DNA of 22,479 nt from positions 1-22,479 of the forward strand of contig CALMRM010000233.1 of the NCBI GenBank assembly GCA_937871605.1, read 5' to 3'. Made by a program: the position numbers and the translations under genes. Shown piece after piece: positions 1 to 7,132 of this stretch (its first letter is position 1; every line of letters starts with the position of its first letter). This DNA comes from an uncultured Terriglobus sp. Its GTDB lineage: Bacteria > Acidobacteriota > Terriglobia > Terriglobales > Acidobacteriaceae. A model generated the notes under the pieces. That model had not been told where the DNA came from, did no database searches, and saw only the letters and a program-made list of their open reading frames with translations.

Positions 1-339
1 GACCGCGATCGCGCTAAACGGCCAAAGATGGGCCGGGCCGCTGGGGAGGGAAGCGAGATCGTCATCGTGACCAGCGACAATCCTCGCGGCGAAGATCCAT
101 CTGTAATTGCAAACGAAGCACTCGCCGGTGTACGCGACAGCGGTAACACGCGAGTGCATGTTCAATTGGATCGCGCTGCAGCTATCACCTTTGCGGTCGA
201 GCAAGCAGAGCCGGGCGATATCGTGCTGCTGGCGGGTAAGGGCCATGAGAAGACGCAGACGGCGAAGGGCTTGGCTGTGCCGTTTGACGATGTTGCGTTC
301 GCGGCAACTGCACTCCGGGCCAGGGAGCAAAGAGCATGA
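1..339 (+). CDS. murE: UDP-N-acetylmuramoyl-tripeptide synthetase MurE, C-terminal part (5' truncated by window)
   Basis: This is the C-terminal domain of the cytoplasmic ligase that adds the third stem-peptide residue to UDP-MurNAc-L-Ala-D-Glu. The frame is open from base 1 and begins with residues DRDRAKRPKMG, the familiar MurE C-domain opening. It then shows DNPR (in VTSDNPRGEDP), the motif that in characterised MurE enzymes recognises meso-diaminopimelate, so a DAP-type peptidoglycan is inferred. The GKGHE motif follows (LLAGKGHEKTQ). The N-terminal and ATP-binding domains lie outside the window. The stop codon TGA overlaps the murF start codon (ATGA, 336-339), which suggests translational coupling. 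Confidence 0.95.
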   Translation, partial: DRDRAKRPKMGRAAGEGSEIVIVTSDNPRGEDPSVIANEALAGVRDSGNTRVHVQLDRAAAITFAVEQAEPGDIVLLAGKGHEKTQTAKGLAVPFDDVAFAATALRAREQRA

Positions 340-1811
340 CACTCACCATCGGACAGGTGGCGGATTGGATTCACGCTGAAGGTGATTTCGACGTTTCGAC
401 GCAGGTCGAAGGGTATTCCATCGATTCGCGCACGGTGGCCGCGGGCGACCTGTTCTTCGCCGTAGAGGGTGAGCGGTTCGACGGACACGACTTTGTGGAG
501 GCTGCACTGCAGGCGGGCGCAGCGGCTGCGGTGGTCAGCACGCACTGGCTGGTACCCGCAACAGTGGACAGCTGCCGCATCCTGCGTGTGCCGGACAGTG
601 AGGACTGCGTGCTGCGCGCGCTGCAGGGGCTGGCGCACCAGGTGCGTCGGCAGTGGGGCAAGCGCGTCATAGGCATCACCGGCTCTGCAGGCAAGACCAC
701 CACGAAGGAATGCGTTGCCGCCGTGCTGGCCTCTCAGTTCAACGTCCTTAAGTCCGCAGGGAACCTGAACAATGGCTTCGGTGTGCCGTTGCAACTGCTG
801 CGCCTGCAGCCGGAGCACGATGTAGCCGTAATTGAGATGGGCATGAACCACGGCGGCGAGATTGCGGCTCTCGCGAAGATTGCAGAACCCGACTGGGCCG
901 TGGTCAGCAACGTGGCCCCTGTGCACCTGGAGCACTTTGCCGATGGCATGGACGGCATTGCCGCTGCCAAGCGCGAACTGGTGGAGGCGCTGCCAGTAGG
1001 TGGTATTGCCTTTCTCAATGCAGACGACGCGTTCGTGTCGCGGTTTGGTGAAGGGCGCGACGTGCAGGTGCGGATGTTCGGCATCCACAATGAAGTTGCG
1101 ACAGTGCGCGCGGTGAATGTGACCAACGCGGGTGCGGATGGCATGCGCTTTGTCGTGCGGGTGCAAGGGAGCAGGGAACAGGGAACAGGCTATGAAAACG
1201 ACAATGCTGTCGGAATGAAAGAAGGAGCGGGTGCCCCACGTCTCGATTCTGAGACGTGGGATTTAGAGTACACATCCGCCCACATTGCCTTATTGGGCGA
1301 GCACAACGTCTACAACGCGCTCGCGGCCATCGCGGTAGGCCTCGGGAGCGGCATACCGCTGCAGCAATGCATCGACGCGCTGGCAGCGCTGCGGCCTGGT
1401 GACAAGCGCGGCGAGCAAATCGAGTGGCACGGCTCACGCCTCATCAACGACTGCTATAACAGCAATCCTCGCGCGCTCGACGCGATGGTGGAAGCGCTGA
1501 TGGCCGTCGAAGCCACGCGTCATCTCGTGGTCGCGGGCGAGATGCTGGAGCTTGGACCGGAGGCAGACGCGCTGCACCGCGCCTGTGGCGAACACATGCT
1601 GCGCAGCGGCGTCAACGTCGTGGTGGGTGTGCGCGGGCACGCGGAGGCGCTAGTTGAAGGCGCGGGTGCGAACGCTATCTTTGTCGATACGCCGGAAGAG
1701 GCAGGCGAGTGGATGCGCAAGCACCTGCGGCCCGGCGATGCCGTGCTGCTGAAGGCCTCGCGCGGCGTGCGGCTGGAGCGTGCGCTGCTTGCACTTGCCG
1801 GGGCAGAGTAA
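336..1811 (+). CDS. murF: UDP-N-acetylmuramoyl-tripeptide--D-alanyl-D-alanine ligase MurF
   Basis: MurF is the cytoplasmic ATP-dependent ligase that adds D-Ala-D-Ala to the UDP-MurNAc-tripeptide, the last step before the membrane stage of peptidoglycan synthesis. Visible motifs are an ATP loop GITGSAGKTTT (residues 113-123), LNNGFGVPL (about 144-152), EMGMNHGGE (167-175), GEHNVYNALA (321-330) and NDCYNSNPRALDAM (about 371-384). The protein is 491 residues, roughly 40 longer than the usual ~450. The excess lies at residues about 277-312, between two conserved strands of the central domain, and is encoded by repeat-like DNA (heptads at 1167-1189 and a perfect palindrome at 1235-1260) read in frame. 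The rest looks intact, so I infer a functional enzyme with a surface-loop insertion. The start is fixed by the ATGA overlap with murE. Confidence 0.96.
   Translation: MTLTIGQVADWIHAEGDFDVSTQVEGYSIDSRTVAAGDLFFAVEGERFDGHDFVEAALQAGAAAAVVSTHWLVPATVDSCRILRVPDSEDCVLRALQGLAHQVRRQWGKRVIGITGSAGKTTTKECVAAVLASQFNVLKSAGNLNNGFGVPLQLLRLQPEHDVAVIEMGMNHGGEIAALAKIAEPDWAVVSNVAPVHLEHFADGMDGIAAAKRELVEALPVGGIAFLNADDAFVSRFGEGRDVQVRMFGIHNEVATVRAVNVTNAGADGMRFVVRVQGSREQGTGYENDNAVGMKEGAGAPRLDSETWDLEYTSAHIALLGEHNVYNALAAIAVGLGSGIPLQQCIDALAALRPGDKRGEQIEWHGSRLINDCYNSNPRALDAMVEALMAVEATRHLVVAGEMLELGPEADALHRACGEHMLRSGVNVVVGVRGHAEALVEGAGANAIFVDTPEEAGEWMRKHLRPGDAVLLKASRGVRLERALLALAGAE
1167..1189. repeat. GGGARCA heptad tandem repeat inside murF
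   Basis: Three consecutive 7-base units (GGGAGCA, GGGAACA, GGGAACA) plus a partial GG lie inside the murF reading frame and encode GSREQGTG. The unit is not a multiple of three, so the three units fill 21 bases, exactly seven codons, and keep the frame. Short heptad arrays of this kind are more usual between genes; I recall similar ones from acidobacterial and cyanobacterial spacers, but that is memory only. Confidence 0.7.
1235..1260. repeat. Perfect palindromic repeat inside murF
   Basis: The arms CCCACGTCTC (1235-1244) and GAGACGTGGG (1251-1260) are exact reverse complements around the 6-base loop GATTCT. The preceding bases GGGTGC and the following AT resemble an intergenic palindrome family that I associate with Acidobacteriaceae. 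It lies within an open coding frame of murF (about residues 300-309) and does not interrupt it. Confidence 0.8.
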
Positions 1812-1822
1812 TCACGCAACAA

Positions 1823-2012
1823 CCGTCATCCTGAGCGCAGCGAAGGATCCCGATGCAGTGTGTACCAGCGATGCAGCAACGGTCCTTCGTCGTACATACC
1901 TCGTTACTGAAAGCCGCGAACACCTGTATCAATCCGGTTCGCCCACGGGATCTTTCGCTTTGCTCAGGTTGACGGCTCCGGCCAGGGGGACAAGGTGCGC
2001 TTAGGATGACGG
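1823..2012. repeat. Composite inverted-repeat element filling the murF-mraY spacer
   Basis: The outer ends are exact 10-base inverted repeats: CCGTCATCCT at 1823-1832 and AGGATGACGG at 2003-2012. Nested inside, 1830-1851 and 1947-1968 are 22-base inverted copies with three mismatches. The left end (CATCCTGAGCGCAGCGAAGG) matches a very common acidobacterial intergenic repeat as I remember it. No believable gene lies in the 276-base spacer. The element could form a large stem-loop in any murF-mraY readthrough transcript. Confidence 0.75.
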
Positions 2013-2087
2013 GTACCTAACGTGGAACGCTCCGCACGGCAGCAACCAACGTAAGCTAAACGTGCGCACGGCGCACGCGGAGGATCG

Positions 2088-3224
2088 TTGCTTTACTGGC
2101 TGCTCTATCAGAAGCTGTACCCGGTCTTTCGCGTCTTCCGCATCTTTCGCTATCTCACGTTTCGTTGCGTCTTTGCCAGCCTTACGGCGCTGCTTATCGG
2201 TCTGCTGATTGGCCCGTTCGTCATCAAGCGACTGCGCGAGTTTCAGATCGGCCAGTACATTCGTGACGAAGGTCCGGAAAGCCACAAGAAGAAGACCGGC
2301 ACGCCCACCATGGGCGGTGTGCTCATCTGCATCAGCATCCTGGTGCCCACACTGCTGTGGAGCGACCTGAGCAATCCCTTCGTGTGGATCGCCGTGCTGT
2401 CCACGGCTGCCTTCGGTGCGATTGGATTTGCCGACGATTACATCAAGGTCATTCACAAGCAGAACCAGGGGCTGACCGGGCGGCAGAAGCTCGCGCTGCA
2501 GTTCCTGGCAAGCTTCGGCATCGCGTGCGTGCTGGTGTGGATGCAGACGCGCGGCATGTATTCCACGCGGCTGGTGGTGCCGTTCCTCAAACGGCTGCGG
2601 CCTGACCTCATCATCGGCGTCATCCATCACACACATGGCTTGTTTTGGGTGTCGTACCTGCCATTTGTGCTGTTCGTCATGCTGGTCATCAGCTTTAGCT
2701 CGAACGCGGTGAACCTGACGGACGGGCTGGACGGCCTGGCGATCGGCTGCACCATCATCGCGGCGGGCGCGCTCACCGTACTGACCTATGTGAGCGGGCA
2801 CGTCGTTTTCAGCGACTACCTGGAGCTGCAGCGCATGCCCATGGCGGGCGAGCTGACCATCTTTTGCGGTGCCATGGTGGGCGCGTCCATCGGCTTCCTC
2901 TGGTACAACGCGCACCCGGCAGAGGTCTTCATGGGCGACGTGGGGTCGCTCGCGCTGGGCGGCGCCATCTCCACGGTGGCCGTGCTCATCAAGCAGGAAC
3001 TGCTGCTGCCGTTCATCGGCGGCGTGTTCATCCTGGAGGCAGTCAGCGTTATGCTGCAGGTGGGCAGCTACAAGCTGCGCGGCGGCAAACGCATCTTCCG
3101 CATGGCCCCGCTGCACCACCACTTCGAGCTGGCCGGGTGGAGCGAGAGCAAGGTCATCGCGCGCTTCTGGATTCTGGCGCTGGTGTTCGCGCTGTTCGCC
3201 CTGACGACGCTGAAGCTGCGATGA
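2088..3224 (+). CDS. mraY: Phospho-N-acetylmuramoyl-pentapeptide-transferase MraY
   Basis: MraY is the integral membrane enzyme that transfers phospho-MurNAc-pentapeptide from UDP to undecaprenyl phosphate, making lipid I. The 378-residue protein shows the family signatures in order: ESHKKKTGTPTMGG (about 64-77), FADDYIK with the Asp pair (114-120), NLTDGLDGLA (209-218), FMGDVGSLALGG (281-292) and the late PLHHHFELAGWSE (341-353), with about ten hydrophobic segments between them. The start is a TTG at 2088, preceded by GGAGG at 2079-2083; the N-terminus LYWLLYQKLYP agrees with homologues I recall. It is separated from murF by a repeat-rich spacer and may have its own promoter there. The next gene is not murD or ftsW, which is unusual for this cluster. 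Confidence 0.97.
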   Translation: MLYWLLYQKLYPVFRVFRIFRYLTFRCVFASLTALLIGLLIGPFVIKRLREFQIGQYIRDEGPESHKKKTGTPTMGGVLICISILVPTLLWSDLSNPFVWIAVLSTAAFGAIGFADDYIKVIHKQNQGLTGRQKLALQFLASFGIACVLVWMQTRGMYSTRLVVPFLKRLRPDLIIGVIHHTHGLFWVSYLPFVLFVMLVISFSSNAVNLTDGLDGLAIGCTIIAAGALTVLTYVSGHVVFSDYLELQRMPMAGELTIFCGAMVGASIGFLWYNAHPAEVFMGDVGSLALGGAISTVAVLIKQELLLPFIGGVFILEAVSVMLQVGSYKLRGGKRIFRMAPLHHHFELAGWSESKVIARFWILALVFALFALTTLKLR

Positions 3225-3306
3225 AGTGACTGCTTGCTAAACAAAGGTCTTGGTTGTAGATGGAACCGTGGAGCACATCCGTCCGCTGAGCCGTTAGACT
3301 TGAGCC

Positions 3307-3633
3307 ATGGTGGATGAACAGCAGTTTCGCCGAGACGCCGATCGGGCGTTGGAGCAGTTGAAGCAGAGCCTGATTGCTGTTGAAGAGGATGGCGACTTCG
3401 AAGTGGAAGAGAACAGTGGCGTGCTGAACGTCGTCTTCGAATCACCGAAGGCAAAGTTCGTCTTTACTCCGAATGCACCGGTGCGGCAGATCTGGATCTC
3501 TGCGCTGACCACCAGCTTTAAGCTGGACTGGGCGGAAGGCGCGTTTGTGCTGGGGAAGACGGGTGAAACCCTGCCGGTACTTGCAGCGCGGCTGGTGCGA
3601 GAGCAGACCGGCAACGAGGATTTTTCGCTGTAA
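3307..3633 (+). CDS. cyaY: Frataxin-like iron donor protein CyaY
   Basis: This 108-residue cytoplasmic protein matches the bacterial frataxin fold, which binds iron and modulates Fe-S cluster assembly by the Isc/Nfs machinery. An acidic N-terminal helix (FRRDADRALEQLKQSL) is followed by the acidic stretch EEDGDFEVEENSGVLNVVFE, then the strands VRQIWISA and FKLDWAEGAFV, and a final helix after GETLPVL. Order and length (about 105-110) fit CyaY. It begins 82 bases after mraY and no strong Shine-Dalgarno sequence is visible. No isc or suf gene is nearby in the window, so the function is assigned from family resemblance only. Confidence 0.85.
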   Translation: MVDEQQFRRDADRALEQLKQSLIAVEEDGDFEVEENSGVLNVVFESPKAKFVFTPNAPVRQIWISALTTSFKLDWAEGAFVLGKTGETLPVLAARLVREQTGNEDFSL

Positions 3634-3642
3634 CTTCGCGTC

Positions 3643-3730
3643 GCCTAACCTCTTGAGCGCACGGCATACATGCAGATCCCTCCGCTCTGCTGCGGGATGA
3701 CAGTCCTTCAGGGCAAATGGTGCGTTAGGC
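3643..3730. repeat. Inverted repeat between convergent cyaY and pgeF
   Basis: GCCTAAC (3643-3649) and GTTAGGC (3724-3730) are exact inverted copies. Between them the text GATCCCTCCGCTCTGCTGCG (from 3675) followed by GGATGACA resembles a second form of the same intergenic repeat family as in the murF-mraY spacer. The right arm contains the pgeF stop codon. The element may serve as a shared 3' end for both genes, but no T-rich tail typical of an intrinsic terminator is present. Confidence 0.6.
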
Positions 3731-4792
3731 CACCAAACCGATGGCGCTCATCATGCGACCCGTGAAGCCGTCCTCGGCGCGATGCGAGAAGAAGCGGCCA
3801 GTGTCGGCTGCGGTGTCCTGCCCCGTTACGGTGATGTTTTCTGCCTGCACGCCTGCGTCCAGCAGTTGTTGGCGGTTCGCCTCCCATAGGTCAAGGTGCA
3901 GCTGCGGACCGATAGGCGAGTGGCCCGGTGCGCGCGCTGTCAGAAACAGCAGCGGGTATTTCTCGCGAATCGGGTCGGAGTCGTACACGTCGCGGAAGAG
4001 CGCGTCGGCGTAGGCGAACTGCGAGAGGAACTCATGCTGGACCTTCTCGCCCACGCGGTAGCTTTCCGGGCCAATGGACGGGCCGATCGTCGCCAGGATG
4101 TCCGCCGGATCGGTGCCGTACTGCCGGCGCATAGTGCCCACGCCACGCTCCACAATGCGTGCCAGCGTGCCGCGCCAGCCGGCGTGGAAGGCGGCCACCG
4201 CGCGGTGTTGGGGGTCGAACAGCAGCACCGGTACGCAGTCGGCAGTCTGCACGGTCAGCAGCACGCCGGGTACGTCGGTCATGGCAGCATCGCCGCGCAG
4301 GGTGCCGGGCTTTAGGAAATCGTCCGACGCCTGCTCCGCGCGCTCAAGGAGGCGAACGATGGGCGTGTGCCGCTGGCTGAGCAGGACAAAGTTCTGGAAC
4401 CGCTCGCCGCCGATGGCCCGCAGAAATCGTCTGCGATTCTCGTGCACATTCTTTGGCTCATCGTGCTTGGTGAAGCCGAGGTTCAGGTCGCCGATGTGTT
4501 CCGGCAGGTGCGGCCGATAGCAGCGTGAGACGCCACCCGCACGGGTAGAGAAGCCGTGCGTCAGGCCCTCGCAGGCGGTAAGCGCCGGAACGAAGACCGG
4601 GGCGGGTTGTTCGGTCGGCAGGGCCGCGGCGTTGGCGGCTGCATCCTTTTTGCGACCTACCAGCTGCCGTTGACCTTCAGCCCAGGAGCCTTTGCGAGAC
4701 GAGCGCGCGCCATGCCGCAGGCCGACACCAGCCAGAATGTCATCGACACCCGCAATGGCCTCGGCGCTTTCAAAATCGGGCTTGGCACTCAC
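3725..4792 (-). CDS. pgeF: PgeF/YfiH-family multicopper oxidoreductase-like protein (purine nucleoside phosphorylase / peptidoglycan editing factor)
   Basis: Members of this family (DUF152, YfiH/YlmD, LACC1) have been reported as zinc-dependent purine nucleoside phosphorylase/adenosine deaminase-type enzymes and, in E. coli, as a factor that corrects peptidoglycan precursor errors. Conserved pieces are HGFSTRAGGVS (79-89), SQRHTP with the metal-binding His142, TADCVP with Cys186, AFHAGWRGT with His203, and the end signature FFSHRAEDGFTGRMMSAIGL. The protein is 355 residues; the first ~70 (Ala/Gly/Lys-rich) precede the conserved core and exceed the usual ~250-residue length. The start is a GTG at 4792, only four bases beyond the citrate synthase stop, suggesting coupled translation; no internal start nearer the core is obvious. 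Confidence 0.88.
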   Translation of the reverse strand: MSAKPDFESAEAIAGVDDILAGVGLRHGARSSRKGSWAEGQRQLVGRKKDAAANAAALPTEQPAPVFVPALTACEGLTHGFSTRAGGVSRCYRPHLPEHIGDLNLGFTKHDEPKNVHENRRRFLRAIGGERFQNFVLLSQRHTPIVRLLERAEQASDDFLKPGTLRGDAAMTDVPGVLLTVQTADCVPVLLFDPQHRAVAAFHAGWRGTLARIVERGVGTMRRQYGTDPADILATIGPSIGPESYRVGEKVQHEFLSQFAYADALFRDVYDSDPIREKYPLLFLTARAPGHSPIGPQLHLDLWEANRQQLLDAGVQAENITVTGQDTAADTGRFFSHRAEDGFTGRMMSAIGLVA

Positions 4793-4796
4793 ACGG

Positions 4797-5954
4797 CTAT
4801 TCTACCGAGGGAACCGACTGCGACCGCTCATTCAGCGGGATGTACGGTGCGGGATACGCCGGACCGGTGTACTCAGCACGTGGGCGGATAAGCCGGTTAT
4901 TGTCGTGCTGCTCGATCACATGCGCCGCCCAGCCCGCGATGCGACTGACCGCGAAGATGGGCGTGAACAGGTCCATGTCGATGCCCAGCGTGGTGTAGGT
5001 CGAGGCGGAGTAGAAATCGACGTTGGCGTTCAGCTTTTTCTCGCCGCGTACGAAGCCCTCGATGGCTTCGGACATCTCGTACCAGCGCGCATTGCCGCCC
5101 GCTGTGCCTAGCTCTTTCGACATGCGGCGAAGGTGCGTGGCGCGCGGGTCCTCTGTTTTGTACACGCGATGGCCGAAGCCAGAGACCTTGACCTTGTTCG
5201 CCAGGAGGTCGCGCACGTGCTCGACGGGGTCGGTACCGGCGGCGTCGATCTCGTACAGCAGCTTCATCACGGCCTCGTTGGCACCGCCGTGCAGCGGTCC
5301 CTTGAGTGCGCCAATCGCTCCGGCGATGGCGGAGTGTACATCGCTCAGTGTGGCCGCGATGACGCGCGCGGCAAAGGTGCTGGCGTTCAGCTCGTGATCG
5401 GCGTGCAGCACTAGCGCAACATCGAGTGCACGCTCCGCTTCGTGGATCGGCTTTTCACCCGTGAGCATCCACAGGAAGTTACCCGCGTGGCTCAGGTGAG
5501 GGTCGGGCGGCACAATCTCCTTGCCCTTGCGGATGCGATCGAAATACGCCACCAGCATGGCAATTTGCGAAGTCAGGCGCAGGCACTTTCGTATGTCTGC
5601 GTCGTGAGTATTGTCTGCGTCATCCGGGTCGGTAATGCTCAACAAGCTCACAGCGGTGCGCAGCACCTCCATGGGTGTAGCGGACGTTGGCAGTGTCTTT
5701 AGAAACTTGACGACACTGTCGTCCATCGTGCGCGTCAGCGCCATTTGGCCGCTAAACGCAGTCAACTCCTGCTGGTTTGGAAGGTGTCCGAACCACCGCA
5801 GATAGGTGGTTTCTTCAAAGGTGGACTTGGCCGCAAGCTCGTGAATGTCGATGCCGCGGTAGGAGAGAACGCCTGCTTCGCCGTCGATCCAGCAGATGCC
5901 GGAGGTGGTTGCGACGATACCTTCAAGGCCCCGTGGGGCAGCAGCCTCTGGCAT
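4797..5954 (-). CDS. Citrate synthase / 2-methylcitrate synthase family
   Basis: The enzyme condenses oxaloacetate with acetyl-CoA (or propionyl-CoA in the 2-methylcitrate branch). The 385-residue form belongs to the short citrate synthases like CitZ and PrpC. It opens with LEGIVATTSGICWIDGEAG and SYRGIDI, and carries the catalytic set His222 (GPLHGGANE), His262 (GFGHRVYK) and Asp313 (NVDFYSA), plus HADHELNAS at 184-192. The frame is open further upstream to 6122, but that part overlaps thiO and is not family-like. The ATG at 5954 is preferred because AGGAG lies about 11 bases before it and the protein begins just ahead of the conserved core. No prpB, prpD or acnA is adjacent, so citrate synthase is the default reading and 2-methylcitrate synthase cannot be excluded. 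Confidence 0.93.
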   Translation of the reverse strand: MPEAAAPRGLEGIVATTSGICWIDGEAGVLSYRGIDIHELAAKSTFEETTYLRWFGHLPNQQELTAFSGQMALTRTMDDSVVKFLKTLPTSATPMEVLRTAVSLLSITDPDDADNTHDADIRKCLRLTSQIAMLVAYFDRIRKGKEIVPPDPHLSHAGNFLWMLTGEKPIHEAERALDVALVLHADHELNASTFAARVIAATLSDVHSAIAGAIGALKGPLHGGANEAVMKLLYEIDAAGTDPVEHVRDLLANKVKVSGFGHRVYKTEDPRATHLRRMSKELGTAGGNARWYEMSEAIEGFVRGEKKLNANVDFYSASTYTTLGIDMDLFTPIFAVSRIAGWAAHVIEQHDNNRLIRPRAEYTGPAYPAPYIPLNERSQSVPSVE

Positions 5955-6057
5955 GTGCCGTGTGTCTCCTGTGGTGCGCGTCTGCCGCGCCGTACAGCGA
6001 GTGTATAGCGGAAGCGTTGTGCGGTTGTCATCATGGCTGCGCGAATACCGTTGTGAC

Positions 6058-7086
6058 TCAGGCGGGCTGACTTGCGAAGCGCTGTGGTGCAAACGCATCC
6101 AGTGTGACAGCCGGTGCCTCACCGTGCAGCAGTTGTGCCACCACGTGTGCCGTGCCCGGCGCCAGCAGGATGCCGTTGCGAAAGTGTCCCGCAGCGATCA
6201 CGGTGCGGACCGTCGCGCCGTGCGGGTTGGGCACGGCACCAAGCAGCGGCAGGTGGTCAGGTGTGTCGGGCCGCAAACCGGCCCAGCACTCCAGCTCGGG
6301 CGCATGGGCCAGGTGTGGCAACAGCCGCATTGCGCGCTGCCGCAGATGTTGCAGGTCGTCTGCCCGTACGGTCTTGTCAAACCCTGCGTCTTCTAACGTA
6401 GCCCCAATCACCACAGACCCGTCCAGCCGCGGCACCATGTAGAACGTGCCCTGGCGCACTACCACGTTGCCCACAACGCCGGCCTTCAGCGCGTCTGGTG
6501 CGTGAACACGCAGCATCTGCCCCTTGGTGGGGTGCACGCCTGCGTTGCTCCAGGCACCGGTGCAGTCCACCACAGCACTGCAGGCGAGGGTGGTGCCGTC
6601 GCTCAGGTGCACCGTTGCACCAGCCGCCGTGACGCTGTAGGACTTCATTGCTGTACCTTCTCGTAGATCGATGCCCGAACGCTGCACGGCTGCCAACGCT
6701 GCCGCTGTCAGTTTGCGCGGGTCAACGCTTGACTCGCGCACCCGTCGAAAGCCATATGGATTTATTCCGGGCGGTGCAATGTCGGCGATTTCACCTGCGG
6801 CAGCTTCCAGCGCCCACGCTGTTTCCAACGGCACATGCTGGCCGGTCTGCTGCTGCAGTGACGCAAGAAACGAGGGATAAAGCGCTACGCTCAGCTCCGC
6901 TAGCGCCGTCAATGCAGGTGGATTCTCGGGGTCGTGGACTGCCAGCATGCCGGCGGCTGCCCAGGAGGCTTCCTGCCCGGCGCGGCCCCGCTCGAGCAGC
7001 GCAACGCGAAGTCCGCGGCGATGACACTCCAGCGCACAGGCCATGCCGATGAGACCTGCGCCTGCGATAACAACGTCTGGCCGCAT
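6058..7086 (-). CDS. thiO: FAD-dependent glycine oxidase ThiO-like (DAO family)
   Basis: ThiO oxidises glycine to iminoglycine for the thiazole half of thiamine. The 342-residue protein has the N-terminal FAD-binding Rossmann motif GAGLIGMACALE (9-20), the acidic end of strand 2 (ALLERG), SWAAAGML (41-48), PTKGQMLRV (186-194), GATLEDAGFDKTV (228-240), GLRPDTPDHLPLLG (270-283) and the C-terminal FAD contact GHFRNGILLAPGT (300-312). These match ThiO better than DadA or SoxA, though all belong to one superfamily. No thiG, thiS or thiE is in view, so the pathway role is inferred. The start codon is 46 bases from the divergent gene at 7133; 103 bases separate its stop from the citrate synthase start. 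Confidence 0.85.
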   Translation of the reverse strand: MRPDVVIAGAGLIGMACALECHRRGLRVALLERGRAGQEASWAAAGMLAVHDPENPPALTALAELSVALYPSFLASLQQQTGQHVPLETAWALEAAAGEIADIAPPGINPYGFRRVRESSVDPRKLTAAALAAVQRSGIDLREGTAMKSYSVTAAGATVHLSDGTTLACSAVVDCTGAWSNAGVHPTKGQMLRVHAPDALKAGVVGNVVVRQGTFYMVPRLDGSVVIGATLEDAGFDKTVRADDLQHLRQRAMRLLPHLAHAPELECWAGLRPDTPDHLPLLGAVPNPHGATVRTVIAAGHFRNGILLAPGTAHVVAQLLHGEAPAVTLDAFAPQRFASQPA

Positions 7087-7132
7087 CTCACTAGTTTAAA
7101 TTCGGCATGGCAAGCTACATGAAGGAGACCCT

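Noticed and set aside
162..1166. Minus-strand open frame of 334 codons opposite murE/murF
   Set aside because: It is fully antisense to well-recognised proteins and its composition is typical of a shadow frame.
2001..3122. Long open frame on the minus strand opposite mraY (373 codons)
   Set aside because: It is antisense to a clear MraY and its translation is His/Asp/Gln-rich with no domain-like pattern; long antisense frames are common in GC-rich coding DNA.
5955..6122. Upstream extension of the citrate synthase frame
   Set aside because: It would overlap the end of thiO, has no family-like residues and lacks the AGGAG that precedes the ATG at 5954.
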